Assembly: GCA_003427395.1 (NCBI GenBank)
Contig: BFEA01000036.1
Coordinates: 4,812,908 to 4,874,811, forward strand
Direction: 5' to 3'
From: Chara braunii
Taxonomy: Eukaryota > Streptophyta > Charophyceae > Charales > Characeae
DNA length: 61,904 bases
Position numbers and translations under genes: made by a program. Below, piece by piece: positions 11,106 through 20,202 of this stretch. Each line of letters starts with the position of its first letter. Position 1 is the first letter of the stretch. The notes under the pieces are model-generated. The model was not told the origin of the DNA and did no database searches. It saw only the letters and a program-made list of their open reading frames with translations.

Positions 11106-12097
11106 AGACCTCCGGGGGGTACCCCCGGAGGCGTATTTCCATCATTAAAGCCGCGATTGCAGCTTTCAAAGCCTCGTCCGATGTCGACATCCGATGTAAC
11201 CGAATTAACGCAGCAAATATGGTGGCTTTCTTTGATGCTTTCCTTGTGAAGGAGGCGAAATCCTGTAACGATTGTATATTCAGTTTCCCTTCCTCGCGCA
11301 GGCACTGTTGGTTTCCGGTCATGGGGTGTATCTCAATGCTAATAGGTGCCATCATGACGAAGACACGTGCCCCTATGAAATCAAAGACATTCCCATTACC
11401 ATCTTTCCGAACCAACATCATCATAGCATCCTTCAAACTCATCGAGTATCGTTGCAGCTTCCCCGGCCATACCCGGCCGGTTGGTTTTGAATCCAACCAG
11501 AACTGCTACGTCATCGATCATCCTCACCCCCCTCACTACCATCCCGTACCTGATCACACGTCTCATAAAAATCGCTTCCGATCTGGCACATACCAAACAT
11601 GCTAACGACGGGCTGGAACTCCTCCCCATGGGAATCCCGAAGACCTGTCTCCGCATTGTTCCTGCACAACGGACAAAGGATTGCGATAATTCGAATTTTA
11701 CTTCCTTCATAATGTCATCAAATGACAAGCTTACAAACCCATCAACCTTCCTCAGGTTCTTCGTCATTGCACACATTTTTTCTCTCTGACTCACCCTCAC
11801 CCCCCTCATCCCTTTCCTCTCATGATATTCTACCAACCAATTCACCGCCTCCATAACCTTTTGATGCGACGACTTAGCAAACATGTCCTTGATGTCGTAA
11901 CTTCTCGCAAGCACTCCATCCCCACCCTTCCTCATCTCCCTCTGAAACGTTTCGCATCTCCCCTTCAGCTCGTCCGTTGATCTCAGGTCGAAGTGCTCGG
12001 ATCTTCGAACAGTAAACAACATGTACCTAATTGCCCTCCCTACCCGTGCTCCTGCCAATCTAGCAGGGTCAGAAACACATGGGGAAATCGACGCCAT
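10996..12097 (-). pseudogene. PLE-1 reverse transcriptase palm and thumb
   Basis: Two overlapping frames (12097-11396 and 11496-10996) together give the RT. Motif A is S-Y-D-I-K-D-M-F, motif B is F-G-I-P-M-G-R-S-S-S-P-S-L-A, motif C is V-R-M-I-D-D-V-A-V-L-V (Asp codons at 11510-11515). The second frame supplies the thumb: S-L-Q-D-F-A-S-F-T-R-K-A-S-K-K-A, then I-R-L-R-G-Y-P-P. Catalytic Asp residues of motifs A and C are intact. One frameshift near 11.4-11.5 kb separates palm from thumb, which could be a sequencing error. The end of the ORF lies inside the pseudo-LTR, as expected for a PLE. Confidence 0.8.
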
Positions 12098-12204
12098 CGG
12101 CCCAGGTCTTTGTTCTTGGGAAGGACATAGGCCCGACCGATCTTCCCTCCTGTCTGCTACCGGGCTACTATCTTCAGCACCCGATCTTCTGTCTTGTCAC
12201 AAAT

Positions 12205-12810
12205 CTAAAAACTCTGATTCGAATTGAAGGTCTCCTTGAAAGCACGAAGGTAAAGGACCGGACAAACTAACAGCGTGGCACCAGGATTTCTGTCGATTGG
12301 AACCGCCACCAAATTCCTGTAATCTTGAAAACATAATCTAACTTCATTCACGCTCAGGTCTCCCCTCTTTCCATCGCATACCGCTCGGTAGCACCGATCG
12401 ACTATCTCGCGAGGGCATTGGATCCTGCTTCCCCTTACCCACCCTCTGACTCCTTCTTCAATGCACCCCACCAAAGACTCCGGCGACACGCTGCACCCGT
12501 ACGTCACGTTCTTCGAATTCTTCACAAAAGCTCGTAAGTCATCCATGTCACACAGCCTCACCTTTACGTGGCTGTCGGTTCTGGGCAGATCCAAGTGACC
12601 GCATGTACACACAACCTCCCTCTCATCTGCAACGTTCGAATGATTATGGATGATCATACCGACGTTCATTCTCTTCTCACCACTACCCTCACCCTTCCTG
12701 CTATGAAACGCGCAATATCTTGATCCACCACAACACTCTAAACGAACTCGGCCGCTACCTGTTTCACTGCATCCAGGTTTATGTTCGGAGAGAATGGTAC
12801 CTTCACACAT
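12205..12810 (-). pseudogene. PLE-1 CxC segment and IDRNPG motif (RT N-terminal region)
   Basis: 201 aa frame. It has a Cys-rich patch (E-C-C-G-G-S-R-Y-C-A-F-H), then V-V-C-T-C-G-H (CxC, codons at 12601-12609), then D-S-H-V-K-V-R-L, and near its end V-P-I-D-R-N-P-G-A-T-L-L-V-C-P-V. The CxC between nuclease and RT is the described hallmark of permuted PLEs. The IDRNPG-x-T block recurs in PLE-3 (PIDRNPGDT) and as PIDHNLGDT in PLE-4. I infer it corresponds to the first RT motif region (the DKG-type box of other PLEs). The first Met may be internal to a longer protein. Confidence 0.65.
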
Positions 12811-12953
12811 GGTTTCCTTCGAATCTCCTGTCCATATTTCCGCTTCACGATCCGTATCAGGACATTCTTCAGGTGATACCTACTGCTCTTCTCTGAAAAG
12901 AGACCCGCGGTCGGGTACAGCGCAACTAACTCATGGGAGCTCTTGCTATACAA
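12738..12953 (-). pseudogene. PLE-1 linker module between GIY-YIG and CxC
   Basis: 71 aa frame containing F-S-E-K-S-S-R-Y-H-L-K-N-V-L-I-R-I-V followed by R-R-K-P-C-V-K-V-P-F-S-P-N. The same spacing of basic and hydrophobic residues recurs in PLE-2/4 (F-S-R-K-x-S-x-Q-S-L-R-V-I-L-F-N-N-I ... R-R-L-x-F-I-L-R-F-S-N) and PLE-3 (S-R-F-R-L-R-L-I-L ... R-L-T-I-R-I-V-F-D-N). It overlaps the CxC frame by 73 bp in another frame, so a frameshift lies near 12.77 kb. Function unknown; a helical nucleic-acid-binding linker is a guess. Confidence 0.5.
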
Positions 12954-13148
12954 CGTGCGTAACCTCCATGGCTACACCATGATATCCCTCAGAATATACT
13001 TCCGATGTTCGATACCGGATAGTAATACCTTCACCTTCACCACCTGAAATCTACCACCACCCTCCAAAACCTGCTTACATTCCTTCACGGGTCTCCTCAC
13101 CTCCCCTACCATTATCACGCTCTCTCCCACTTTATCCCGCACCACTTT

Positions 13149-13816
13149 TCACTTATCACCCCATATCGTCCCTCCTGACACCTTTATATGGTGTACCCCA
13201 CGTTTCCCTTTCATTTCCTTCAGTAGATCGACGAGTGAGACCCGATCATCGAACTTAATCATCGCTCCCCCACACACGTGTGACCCCCTCTTCCCCCTTT
13301 CCCTTTTCCCTCTCCTCCTCTTTGCCTTTCTCACTTCTCTTCCCATACCCTGCATATTCAGAGATGGTGAAAATCTACGGATCATCGCCCTCTCGAGAAA
13401 GCCCAGATCCTGAATCCCACTTACCAAAGGAATGACCAGATATTTCTCCCATCCAAAAATTTGAAGCCAAGCATGTAACTTCGGAGCATTTCCTATAACG
13501 CCGCTCGTCGCTAGCTTAACGTGATCGGACCACCTCTTGATTACGGTCTGCGTGGGCAACCGATGTAGAAATGTCGATACCATGGGCTTACTAATGCATA
13601 CACCCCTGGATCTCGTGTAGAAAGCTCCCCTTCTTCACCACTAACCAGACCCACCCACTTCCTTCCCCACAGACAATCTCCTCGGATAACACACAAGAGA
13701 AATATCCTAAATATCTGATCTTCCTGGACTGTATTCAATACCTCCCGGTGATCATTCACCCTCCCTCCCCGTGCTAACATAATCCTCTTCACCTCTTCCA
13801 TACTGACCTCCTTCAC
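13149..13816 (-). pseudogene. PLE-1 GIY-YIG endonuclease (one frameshift)
   Basis: The first frame (13816-13541) ends with G-V-Y-A-L-V-S-P-W-Y-R-H-F-Y-I-G-C, the GIY...YIG core. The second (13583-13149) continues with Q-T-V-I-K-R-W-S-D-H-V (catalytic Arg region) and F-L-E-R-A-M-I-R-R-F-S-P-S-L-N-M (catalytic Glu and the conserved N). A single frame change near 13.55 kb would join them. GIY-YIG enzymes nick target DNA for target-primed reverse transcription. It lies upstream of RT on the same strand. A basic K/R-rich tail follows. Confidence 0.8.
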
Positions 13817-14739
13817 TTCTCAAACAACGGAGAAATCCTTCCGCTTTCGCTGAACTCCTCGTAGGCCAGTTTTGCCCTGCACTTCACAAGCTCCCCGACA
13901 GCTACATCCTTTCGTGACCACTCGATCCCCTCCTCGTTACATAGCTTTCGCAACTCGGGCACCTTCTTAGCCGACAGGTGCCTATGCATTTCAATCACAA
14001 AATCCAGCATCCTGGGGTCCGCCATGCCCACCTCTGGTTCCTTCTTAACAGGCGGAGGTGTCCGAATCTCTTCGTCATCGTCGATCCTTACCGGGTCGCC
14101 CCTGTTCCCGCGCCTCGGGATTCTCGAAATCCTTCCTTCCTCCCCAAGCATCTTGGCCTTCCCCTTCCTTCTCTCGATAGCCTCAACAAGCTTCCCTACT
14201 TCCTCTTTAACCTCCTTGCTGTCGTCCTCGGACTCATCCAAATAACTGCGTATTTCTCGAATGACTCTAGCTTTCATTCTAGGTGATTTCTTCTTAACCC
14301 AGGAGCTCTCTGCCTTCGCATTCGACCGATTATGTTGCGCAAGCATACGAACCAGCTTAGCCTCTAATCGAGCCTCTCTCATATCTGCCTCCCTCATCCT
14401 TTCCTGTTCCCTCCTGTTTTTCTCCTCTCTCCGCCGTTTATCCTCCTTTTCCCTCCCCTTCCTCTCCTCCTCAAGTTTCCTCTTCCTAATCTTCTCCCGG
14501 AAATACTCACGCATTTCCTTTGTTTCGTCATCGACTGCTGCCGCCATTACGTTAGGATGCTGTTGAGCTGGAGGCCTTCCATTCCCCCCTGCCCAACAAT
14601 TCCACGCGTAGTGGTCGGCCTTTCCGCACAGATCACACGATACAATCCCAAATTGATTTCCACCACCAACCCCACCCCCGTATCCTTAGATCTGAGGAAC
14701 CCCCCCGTTCTGCATCTGGGGAAATGCACCGTTCTGCAT
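13813..14739 (-). pseudogene. PLE-1 N-terminal region: CCHC knuckle, coiled coil, SAP-like stretch
   Basis: Starting at the Met at 14739 the frame is Gln/Gly-rich, has one in-frame TAA (plus 14686-14688), then a perfect CX2CX4HX4C knuckle, C-D-L-C-G-K-A-D-H-Y-A-W-N-C (14596-14637). From Met 14547 it is open for 244 aa: a long Lys/Glu/Arg-rich segment predicted as coiled coil, then near the C terminus L-R-K-L-C-N-E-E-G-I-E-W-S-R-K-D, which resembles a SAP helix-turn-helix motif. PLE-3 has the counterpart. The region meets the GIY-YIG frame with a 4-bp overlap. A gag-like nucleic-acid-binding role is an inference. Confidence 0.6.
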
Positions 14740-14744
14740 CTTTC

Positions 14745-14987
14745 TCACCGTTCGCCTCTCCTCCTCCACTGTCTCCTCCTCCTCCTCCTCCTATCTCTTA
14801 CCACACACCCCACGCTGTACAGTTTCCCTAGGCACCTTTCGAGCTTGCTCACCAACTCCTCCCTCGAGCTCTCGTCCCTAAATTCTAGTACAACGAAAAT
14901 CAAAGGTACTACACTATCGTAGATAATCCTCTCAAGATCTAACCATAACCTATCAAACTCCGCTTCCCTAAAATTCATGTCCGTCAT
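14745..14987 (-). pseudogene. Small ORF upstream of PLE-1 CCHC region
   Basis: 80 aa frame (M-T-D-M-N-F-R-E...) rich in acidic and hydrophobic residues and ending in an Arg tract. It lies 5 bp upstream of the CCHC-containing frame and in another frame. It is either the true N terminus of the PLE-1 protein or a short leader ORF. I do not recognise it. Confidence 0.35.
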
Positions 14988-15222
14988 CCCCCTCGCTTCT
15001 ACCTTCGGTCATAAGTAACTCTAATGCGCACTTCGACTTCCCACACACTCTTGTCACTCTTCTTCCCAAACTGCCACACCATCGATATACCGCATACGCT
15101 GAGCACGAGCACACATACATGACCAACCACCACTCTAAACCGTGCTATACCCTTCTTCACCATATCTTACCGCATCACGCCGAGGGACGTACGAAATCAT
15201 AAGACGAAGCTGCCGCAGTAAT

Positions 15223-15435
15223 CGAAAACGATCACGCTTCCGTGATAGGCCGTAGCCACCGTGCGCGAAGAAGAACACGCTCCTCACCCCTTACCGCAGT
15301 TCTCTTCATCCCGAAAACGATCACGCTTACCTGCTCGTCATAACAGCCGAGGACGATCACGCCGTGATGCTCCTCATACCACCGAACAATCAAGATCCTC
15401 CTTGCCACATACGATGCTACCGAGGACGATCACGC
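15223..15435. promoter_or_regulatory. Repeated 15-bp box in the 5' leader of PLE-1
   Basis: CGARRACGATCACGC occurs four times on the plus strand, at 15223, 15312, 15348 and 15421. A second box, GCCGTAGCCACCGTG, accompanies the outermost copies near 15250 and 15457. They lie between the upstream pseudo-LTR and the first ORF of the minus-strand element, i.e. where a promoter or packaging/RT-recognition region would be. The role is unknown. Confidence 0.5.
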
Positions 15436-15506
15436 TGCGGGACACACCGAACATAAGCCGTAGCCACCGTGAGACGTCAACCATAACCGGTTACCACGTT
15501 CGATGA

Positions 15507-16645
15507 GAATAAAGAAAGTTCGGAGACAGAGAATGAGAGAGAAGAACTGCACCATAACCACCATCACGCACACTCCAACTCAAAAATTTATCGATTCATA
15601 CACATTTGAAAACTCATGTAAACACATCACACATACGCATCGCCCCTACGCGTTTCACCGCTGGCGTATGCAGCGGACTCATCAGGGGGCTTCTTCCTTC
15701 CCACTGAATCGAGATATTGTGCTCCTCCTCCAGCAGTCCTTATAGTCTCAGTGCCCGTCCTAAGCCCGCCACCTAATCCCCCACTTCTCCTAAAATCCAG
15801 TCCTACCGTCTACTATCCCCACCTAATCCTCTATTCAAGTCCTCCTTACTTCATGCACCGCCTATCCCACCTACTCCCTCTTCCCCTAATACACACGTGT
15901 GCTTTTCACCTGTTCATCTAACCGGCCAACCTCCCGCCTTCCTTACCTTTTTTTCCTTTTTTTCTTCTTTTCCACTATCACTCCTTCTTCCTCTTCGTCT
16001 CCCACATACTCTCCTTGCCCATCTCCTCCTCGTTTCTCCCGTTGTCGTCCTCTCGTGCTTTTTCTCCCTTCCCCATTCCCTCGTCTCATTCTCCTACCCG
16101 TCTTACGTGACAACATCGCGCTGGTTCGATTCTTCTCCCTACAACTTTCCTCCACTTTCCAACAATAGGATCCCCTCCTTCCGGGCTCTGCACGCTGCCT
16201 CGTTGCGTCGGCCAAACCCTCTATGCCTCTCAGCCTTCACGATCCTGCACGTCCTCCTCCCACCATCTTCGTCATCCCAAAATTAACCCGGCTACCGCGC
16301 GAGCGCGACCCCTCACCTCGAGTTCCCGAGGACCCAAACTGAAGCGGACATAGCCGACGCTGCATATCTCTACACGTATCCCAAAAAACCTCACCCGGGT
16401 ACTCAACTGGATCTTTATCAAAAATTCAAAATTGGTTCCGAAAAATAAAATTAAAATAAAGGGTAAAAAAAGGTAAAAAAACTTTCCCGCCACACTAAAC
16501 AAATTAAAAAACTAGAATACATTGGATCTGCAACCCATTTTTTCATACTTCCCTTCGACCCAGAAATTTCCTGAGTCGGGGGTACTCAGCAGAGAGATAA
16601 ACCCTCCATTGACCACTCGACATCCTGGCCAACCTCGCCAAGGCC

Positions 16646-16650
<5 letters not shown>
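15507..16650 (-). repeat. PLE-1 upstream pseudo-LTR (5'-truncated tandem copy)
   Basis: Matches 9961-11105. On the minus strand it starts at a GA/TC microsatellite, carries the last codons of an RT thumb, 3' UTR and hammerhead-like sequence, and joins directly to the leader of the full copy. This is what a 5'-truncated element placed head-to-tail upstream of a full element looks like. At its 5' edge the element's own internal GAGAGA has merged into the flanking GA repeat. Confidence 0.9.
15642..15690 (-). ncRNA. Hammerhead ribozyme-like sequence, PLE-1 upstream copy
   Basis: The minus strand shows stem I GCCCC / GGGGC (5 perfect pairs), CUGAUGA, stem II CCGCUG / CAGCGG with a 7-nt loop and an adjacent GU...U irregularity, GAAA, then CGCGUA. 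ACGCGU is palindromic, so stem III could only form well between two molecules. The cleavage triplet is GUA and the predicted cut lies between plus positions 15647 and 15646. This copy is better than the downstream one, which lacks one stem I base. Not tested. Confidence 0.75.

Positions 16651-16730
<80 letters not shown>
16649..16730. repeat. (GA)n microsatellite at 5' end of PLE-1
   Basis: Pure GA repeat directly fused to the truncated upstream pseudo-LTR. Together with the GA tract at 9840-9962 it suggests insertion into a GA repeat. Confidence 0.95.
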
Positions 16731-16735
<5 letters not shown>

Positions 16736-17439
16736 CTCTTACCTGACGGCGCGTTGGTGCTTGGTGCTGTACGGGCGATGGTCGCTGCCCAACTGGCGTC
16801 GTCTGGCGGTGCTCAATGTTCAGTGGCCACGCTGGTCAATGGTGAATGGGCGCGCTGTTGAAAGGTGAATGGGTGCGCTGCTCGATGTTCAATGGGCGCA
16901 CTGCTCAATGTTCAATGGGCGCGGTGCTTGCTGTGCATGCCGCTCGGAAATAACGTCGCAAATGACAACTCCCTACATGCACGGGTGGGTTTTGGTACGC
17001 AGTTTTTTGTTTTTTTTTTTCGGGCCTGGGTTGTTGGTGCCAGCTTTTTCCCGTTCGAGGACGTCGGGCCGTGCCGTTGGTGCCGGTCTCTTTTTCGCCG
17101 CTACCGGCCTGTTCTATTGGTGTCGGCCTCTTTCGGTGGTACCGGACCTCTTTTTCTGGTTCTGGCCTGTTACAATGGTGTCGCCCCCTTTGTTGTCGGC
17201 ATTCTTATTGCTGGTTGATTTCGTTGTGTTCAAGCCACCGAATTCATTTCGTGTGTTCACTGCGTTTGATTCGTGTGCTCAAGCCACCACGGTCGACTCT
17301 GGTCACTGCGTTTATTTTGCGTGCTCAAGACACCACGATCAACTAGTATTTCTCTTGCGGTCACTGTGTTGATTTTGTGCGTTGTGGGCCCCCCCAAGAT
17401 CGCGGGAGGTCAGTTGCTCCATAATGGCTGCTACTGGTA
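16731..17439. repeat. Short tandem repeats, no gene recognised
   Basis: At about 16811-16925 there are about five ~24-bp units of the type GCTCAATGTTCAATGGGCGC. Around 17220-17380 a looser ~60-bp repeat (CTCAAGCCACCACGGTC...CACTGCGTTT) occurs. The open frames here (up to 167 aa) look like by-products of low-complexity DNA. Confidence 0.5.
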
Positions 17440-18050
17440 AGATTCTCATGCTTGATTGGTTGCCATGCTAGAATCACAATGCGGGTGGGGTTGGGAATCT
17501 CCGATCTCCCCCCCCAACCTTTTTTTTTTTGGGGGGGGAAAGGATCGGTTGTCACGCTTGATTAGATGCCATGCTAGAATCACAATGCGGGTGGGGGTGG
17601 GAATCGTCGATCTCCCCCCCAACCTTTTTTTTTTTTTTTGGGAAAAAGGATCGGTTGTCACGCTTGATTAGTTGCCATGCTAGAATCGCAATGAGGGTGG
17701 GGGTGGGAATCGCCGATCTCTCCCCCCCACAACCTTTTTTTTTTTTTTTTTTTTCGAAAAAAGGATCAGTTGTCACGCTTGATTAGTTGCCATGCTATAA
17801 TCGCAACGAGGGTGGGGGTGGGAATCGCCGATCTCCCTTCTCCCCCCAACCTGTTTGTTTTTTTCCGAAAAAACGATCGGTTGCCATGTTGGATTGGTCG
17901 CCATGCTAGAATCACAATGCGGGTGTGCGTGGGAATCGCCGAACTTCCCCCCGAAACCTTTTTTCTTCTTTTTTTTTTGGAAAAAAGGATCGGATGTCAT
18001 GCTTGATTAGTTGCCATGCGAGAATTGCAACGCGGGCCGGGGTGCGGGGG
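17440..18050 (-). repeat. Minisatellite array, ~110-bp unit (orientation B)
   Basis: Five to six units of GGTTGCCATGCTAGAATCRC ... GGGAATCGCCGATCTCCCCC ... T tract ... GGATCGG, the reverse complement of the array at 8737-9839. It ends at an N gap (18051-18079). The two arrays thus face each other across PLE-1. Confidence 0.85.
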
Positions 18051-18079
18051 NNNNNNNNNNNNNNNNNNNNNNNNNNNNN
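18051..18079. other. Assembly gap (29 N)
   Basis: Run of N immediately before the block that ends in the Nextera adapter. Sequence order across it is not reliable. Confidence 0.98.
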
Positions 18080-18162
18080 TAATCTTGCCCCAAGAAACCT
18101 ACCAACACCGACCACAGTCTGTACTAAGTCTCACTCTCATCAACCGTTCCTGAGTCTATGGG
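18080..18162 (+). repeat. Copy of 27129-27211 ending at the adapter
   Basis: Reads AATCTTGCCCCAAGAAACCT onward to TGAGTCTATGGG exactly as at 27129-27211, then switches to the adapter where the other copy continues GCGGTGTGTAGG. It is likely a mate-pair read placed here by gap filling. Confidence 0.85.
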
Positions 18163-18200
18163 CTGTCTCTTATACACATCTAGATGTGTATAAGAGACAG
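18163..18200. other. Nextera mate-pair junction adapter (contaminant)
   Basis: CTGTCTCTTATACACATCT (18163-18181) is followed directly by its reverse complement AGATGTGTATAAGAGACAG (18182-18200). This 38-bp palindrome is the circularisation junction of Nextera mate-pair libraries. Its translation gives the well-known artefact peptide S-Y-T-H-L-D-V-Y-K-R-Q. It marks a chimeric join. Confidence 0.97.
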
Positions 18201-18352
18201 GGGTGGGGGTGCGGGGCCCGGCGGGGCTGCGGGGGTCGAGGCACCGGCAGGGGTGTTTTGGGGTGGGCGGGGGTGGGGCACCCCCACGGCAGGGGTCCGG
18301 GGGTCAAACCTCTACCCGGCTTTGCCCCCGGGGGCCCCCGCGTGACAACCCT
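18201..18352. other. Very GC-rich segment after the adapter, origin uncertain
   Basis: G-rich block (GGGGTGGGGGTGCGGGG...) unlike both flanks. It follows the adapter, so it may come from elsewhere in the genome or from another organism. Confidence 0.6.
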
Positions 18353-18905
18353 GCCATGCGCCACATCAGCAATGCCTGGCGCACAGAACAGAAAGCGCCA
18401 TCATGCTGCCACAACCCCGCGTCGCCGTCCACAGTGCTTGCGCATAACCAGCGTCAAGCTTGCGTCTCGCCTTTGTCGTGCCAACGTCAATGCCAGCGTC
18501 TAGTCACAGTCGAGCCAGCGTCCAAGCAGTATAGCAAGACTGAATGTCGACCTCCTAGAGACCAGTCCTTTTGTAGCATTTGACGAGGCTGTTTGATCTC
18601 GGATCCCTCTCCCACAGTTTGTACAGATTCACTCTCAACAGAGGGCTTGGATTGTGTACAGTTGCAAACTTCCCCTTGAACCTAATGTTGTTTGGGTACC
18701 TGCATACAAACAAGTGTGCGTCTAACCGCCGGTCTGGCTGGGTACACTTTGACTTTGACTGTTGGGTTCTCCGATGGTTAACTTTAGTCAACTGTATCTC
18801 GTCCAGACCGTGAATCTTTACGTAGGGTTTATATTCCACTTCGGCCTGGGTCTAAGTGCGGCACGGAGACCCTCAGACTTTCCACGAGGCATACAACATG
18901 GGCTA
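18353..18905 (-). repeat. Repeat shared with 44604-45116 (candidate solo LTR)
   Basis: About 550 bp matching 44604-45116, where it abuts the 3' end of the gypsy element. Read on the minus strand both begin TGYTGTATGCCTCGTGGAAA and end near ...GTGGCGCA, so TG...CA ends are possible. No other gypsy sequence is next to this copy, which would make it a solo LTR. The downstream 18906-19200 stretch has no recognisable content. Confidence 0.45.
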
Positions 18906-19218
18906 CTGCAATCGACTGACTTATCGGGGCAACGACTCCGAAGTCACACCTAGCATTTGGAATAAGCAACTTTGGCAGTTGTCGAAACTGAGCACAAGAA
19001 ACCACTGCGGAATCTGCATTCCCGCCACTTCAAAAAAATGACCACAGTTTCAACTCCCCAATAAACTTGCTCATTCTGAAACTTTAACGATAACATTGGT
19101 GACACTTTCTTTTTTCTTGTCAATTTCAAACTAAAAGGTGACTTAGGAGCAGTTTCCCCAAAATGGAAACATGCTTCGGCAAAGAAAACAGGTGCTAGGT
19201 TTGAAAAAGCAGTGAAAG

Positions 19219-19434
19219 TACAACGACCATTTTTTTGGTCGAAAACTCGTCAAAATTTGTTGTTCCAGGAGGTGCCTGGTCTCAAGCTAGGTTCATGTAC
19301 AACCAGGGGGTCCAGCGTTTGTAAAACGTTGGGCCCTCAGAAACAACAAATTTTGACGAGTTTTGGGCCAAAAAACTCCGTTTCAATTTCCTTCAAAAAA
19401 TAAAATATGTTTATTTTGGCGAAATGGCAGTTGT
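19219..19434. mobile_element. Fold-back MITE, copy B (left arm deleted)
   Basis: Carries GGTGCCTGGTCTCAAGCTAG, GGGGGTCCAGCGTTTGTAAA and the right arm to GGCGAAATGGCAGTTGTA like copy A, but the outer left arm is mostly missing. Confidence 0.75.
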
Positions 19435-19525
19435 ACCAACGACCAGGGTATCAGGCCGGTTATCATACCTACAGGGGTCAGCCGTGGTGTCAGACAGGGG
19501 GGGGGTGGGGGGAAGCAATGAATTG

Positions 19526-19553
19526 ATTGATTGATCGATTGATTCATTGATTA

Positions 19554-19584
<31 letters not shown>
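19526..19584. repeat. (GATT)n tetranucleotide repeat
   Basis: Imperfect GATT/GATC units preceded by a G-rich tract. The rest of 19435-19924 has no recognisable gene. Confidence 0.9.
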
Positions 19585-20202
19585 TGTATTTTTTTTTACA
19601 CCCCGTATATCCAGACGCGTCCCCCGTTATGAAAAAAATCATTTTTTATCTTTTGTGATAAGCAGGTGGGGGAGACCCCCGCGACTGCGTGGAAGACGTT
19701 TCTGAATTTTGTCATACCATTTATAAGAAAACATAAGTTTTAAGCCTTTGTAATAAAATGTGTCACCCATGCAGATAGTGCACGCCATACTTGAAAAAAA
19801 AAAAAAAGGGGGGGGTTGCCCTCGGACGACCATTCCACTGGCCCGTCTGAATGGCAGAGTCCTTCCTAAACAGAATCTCGCCCCGTTCAAGGAGGTAAGA
19901 TTCTTTCCAATAATCCATACAAAGGATCAGTACAACAAGGTCTCGTATTGGAAACCTGGTCAGCGCACTATGCCGAGTTTTTTTAGCCTTGTGCCACCAT
20001 TCACCAAATGTGGAAAATAGAGCATGTGTCTTCCGACATAACATGGATAGATGGAAGTATACACCCACCAAAGTTTTTGTCTTTTTCACATTTGGTGCGT
20101 TGCTCGGCGAGGTCATTTAGAGCATACTTACAGATGGACCTGATGATCTAAAAGTGCAAAATTCGAGACAGATTTTAGGTCACATTTGGTCCTCTTGTGA
20201 CC

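Larger units (their letters stand above)
9961..16650 (-). mobile_element. PLE-1: Penelope-like element with N-terminal GIY-YIG and pseudo-LTRs
   Basis: Minus-strand retroelement bounded by 1.14-kb direct repeats (15507-16650 and 9961-11105). Between them the coding order is CCHC knuckle and coiled coil, GIY-YIG nuclease, linker, CxC segment, an IDRNPG motif, RT palm with YDIKDMF / GIPMGRSSSPS / MIDDV, and a thumb. Upstream position of the nuclease relative to RT matches the permuted Naiad/Chlamys PLE group; canonical PLEs have it at the C terminus. GA microsatellites flank both ends. Direct repeats are expected of PLEs, which insert as head-to-tail partial tandems. Only a few stops and frameshifts are visible, so this is the best preserved PLE in the window. 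Confidence 0.8.

Noticed and set aside
17925-18503. 192-aa open frame containing S-Y-T-H-L-D-V-Y-K-R-Q
   Set aside because: It reads through N's and the Nextera junction adapter; the peptide is a known adapter artefact.
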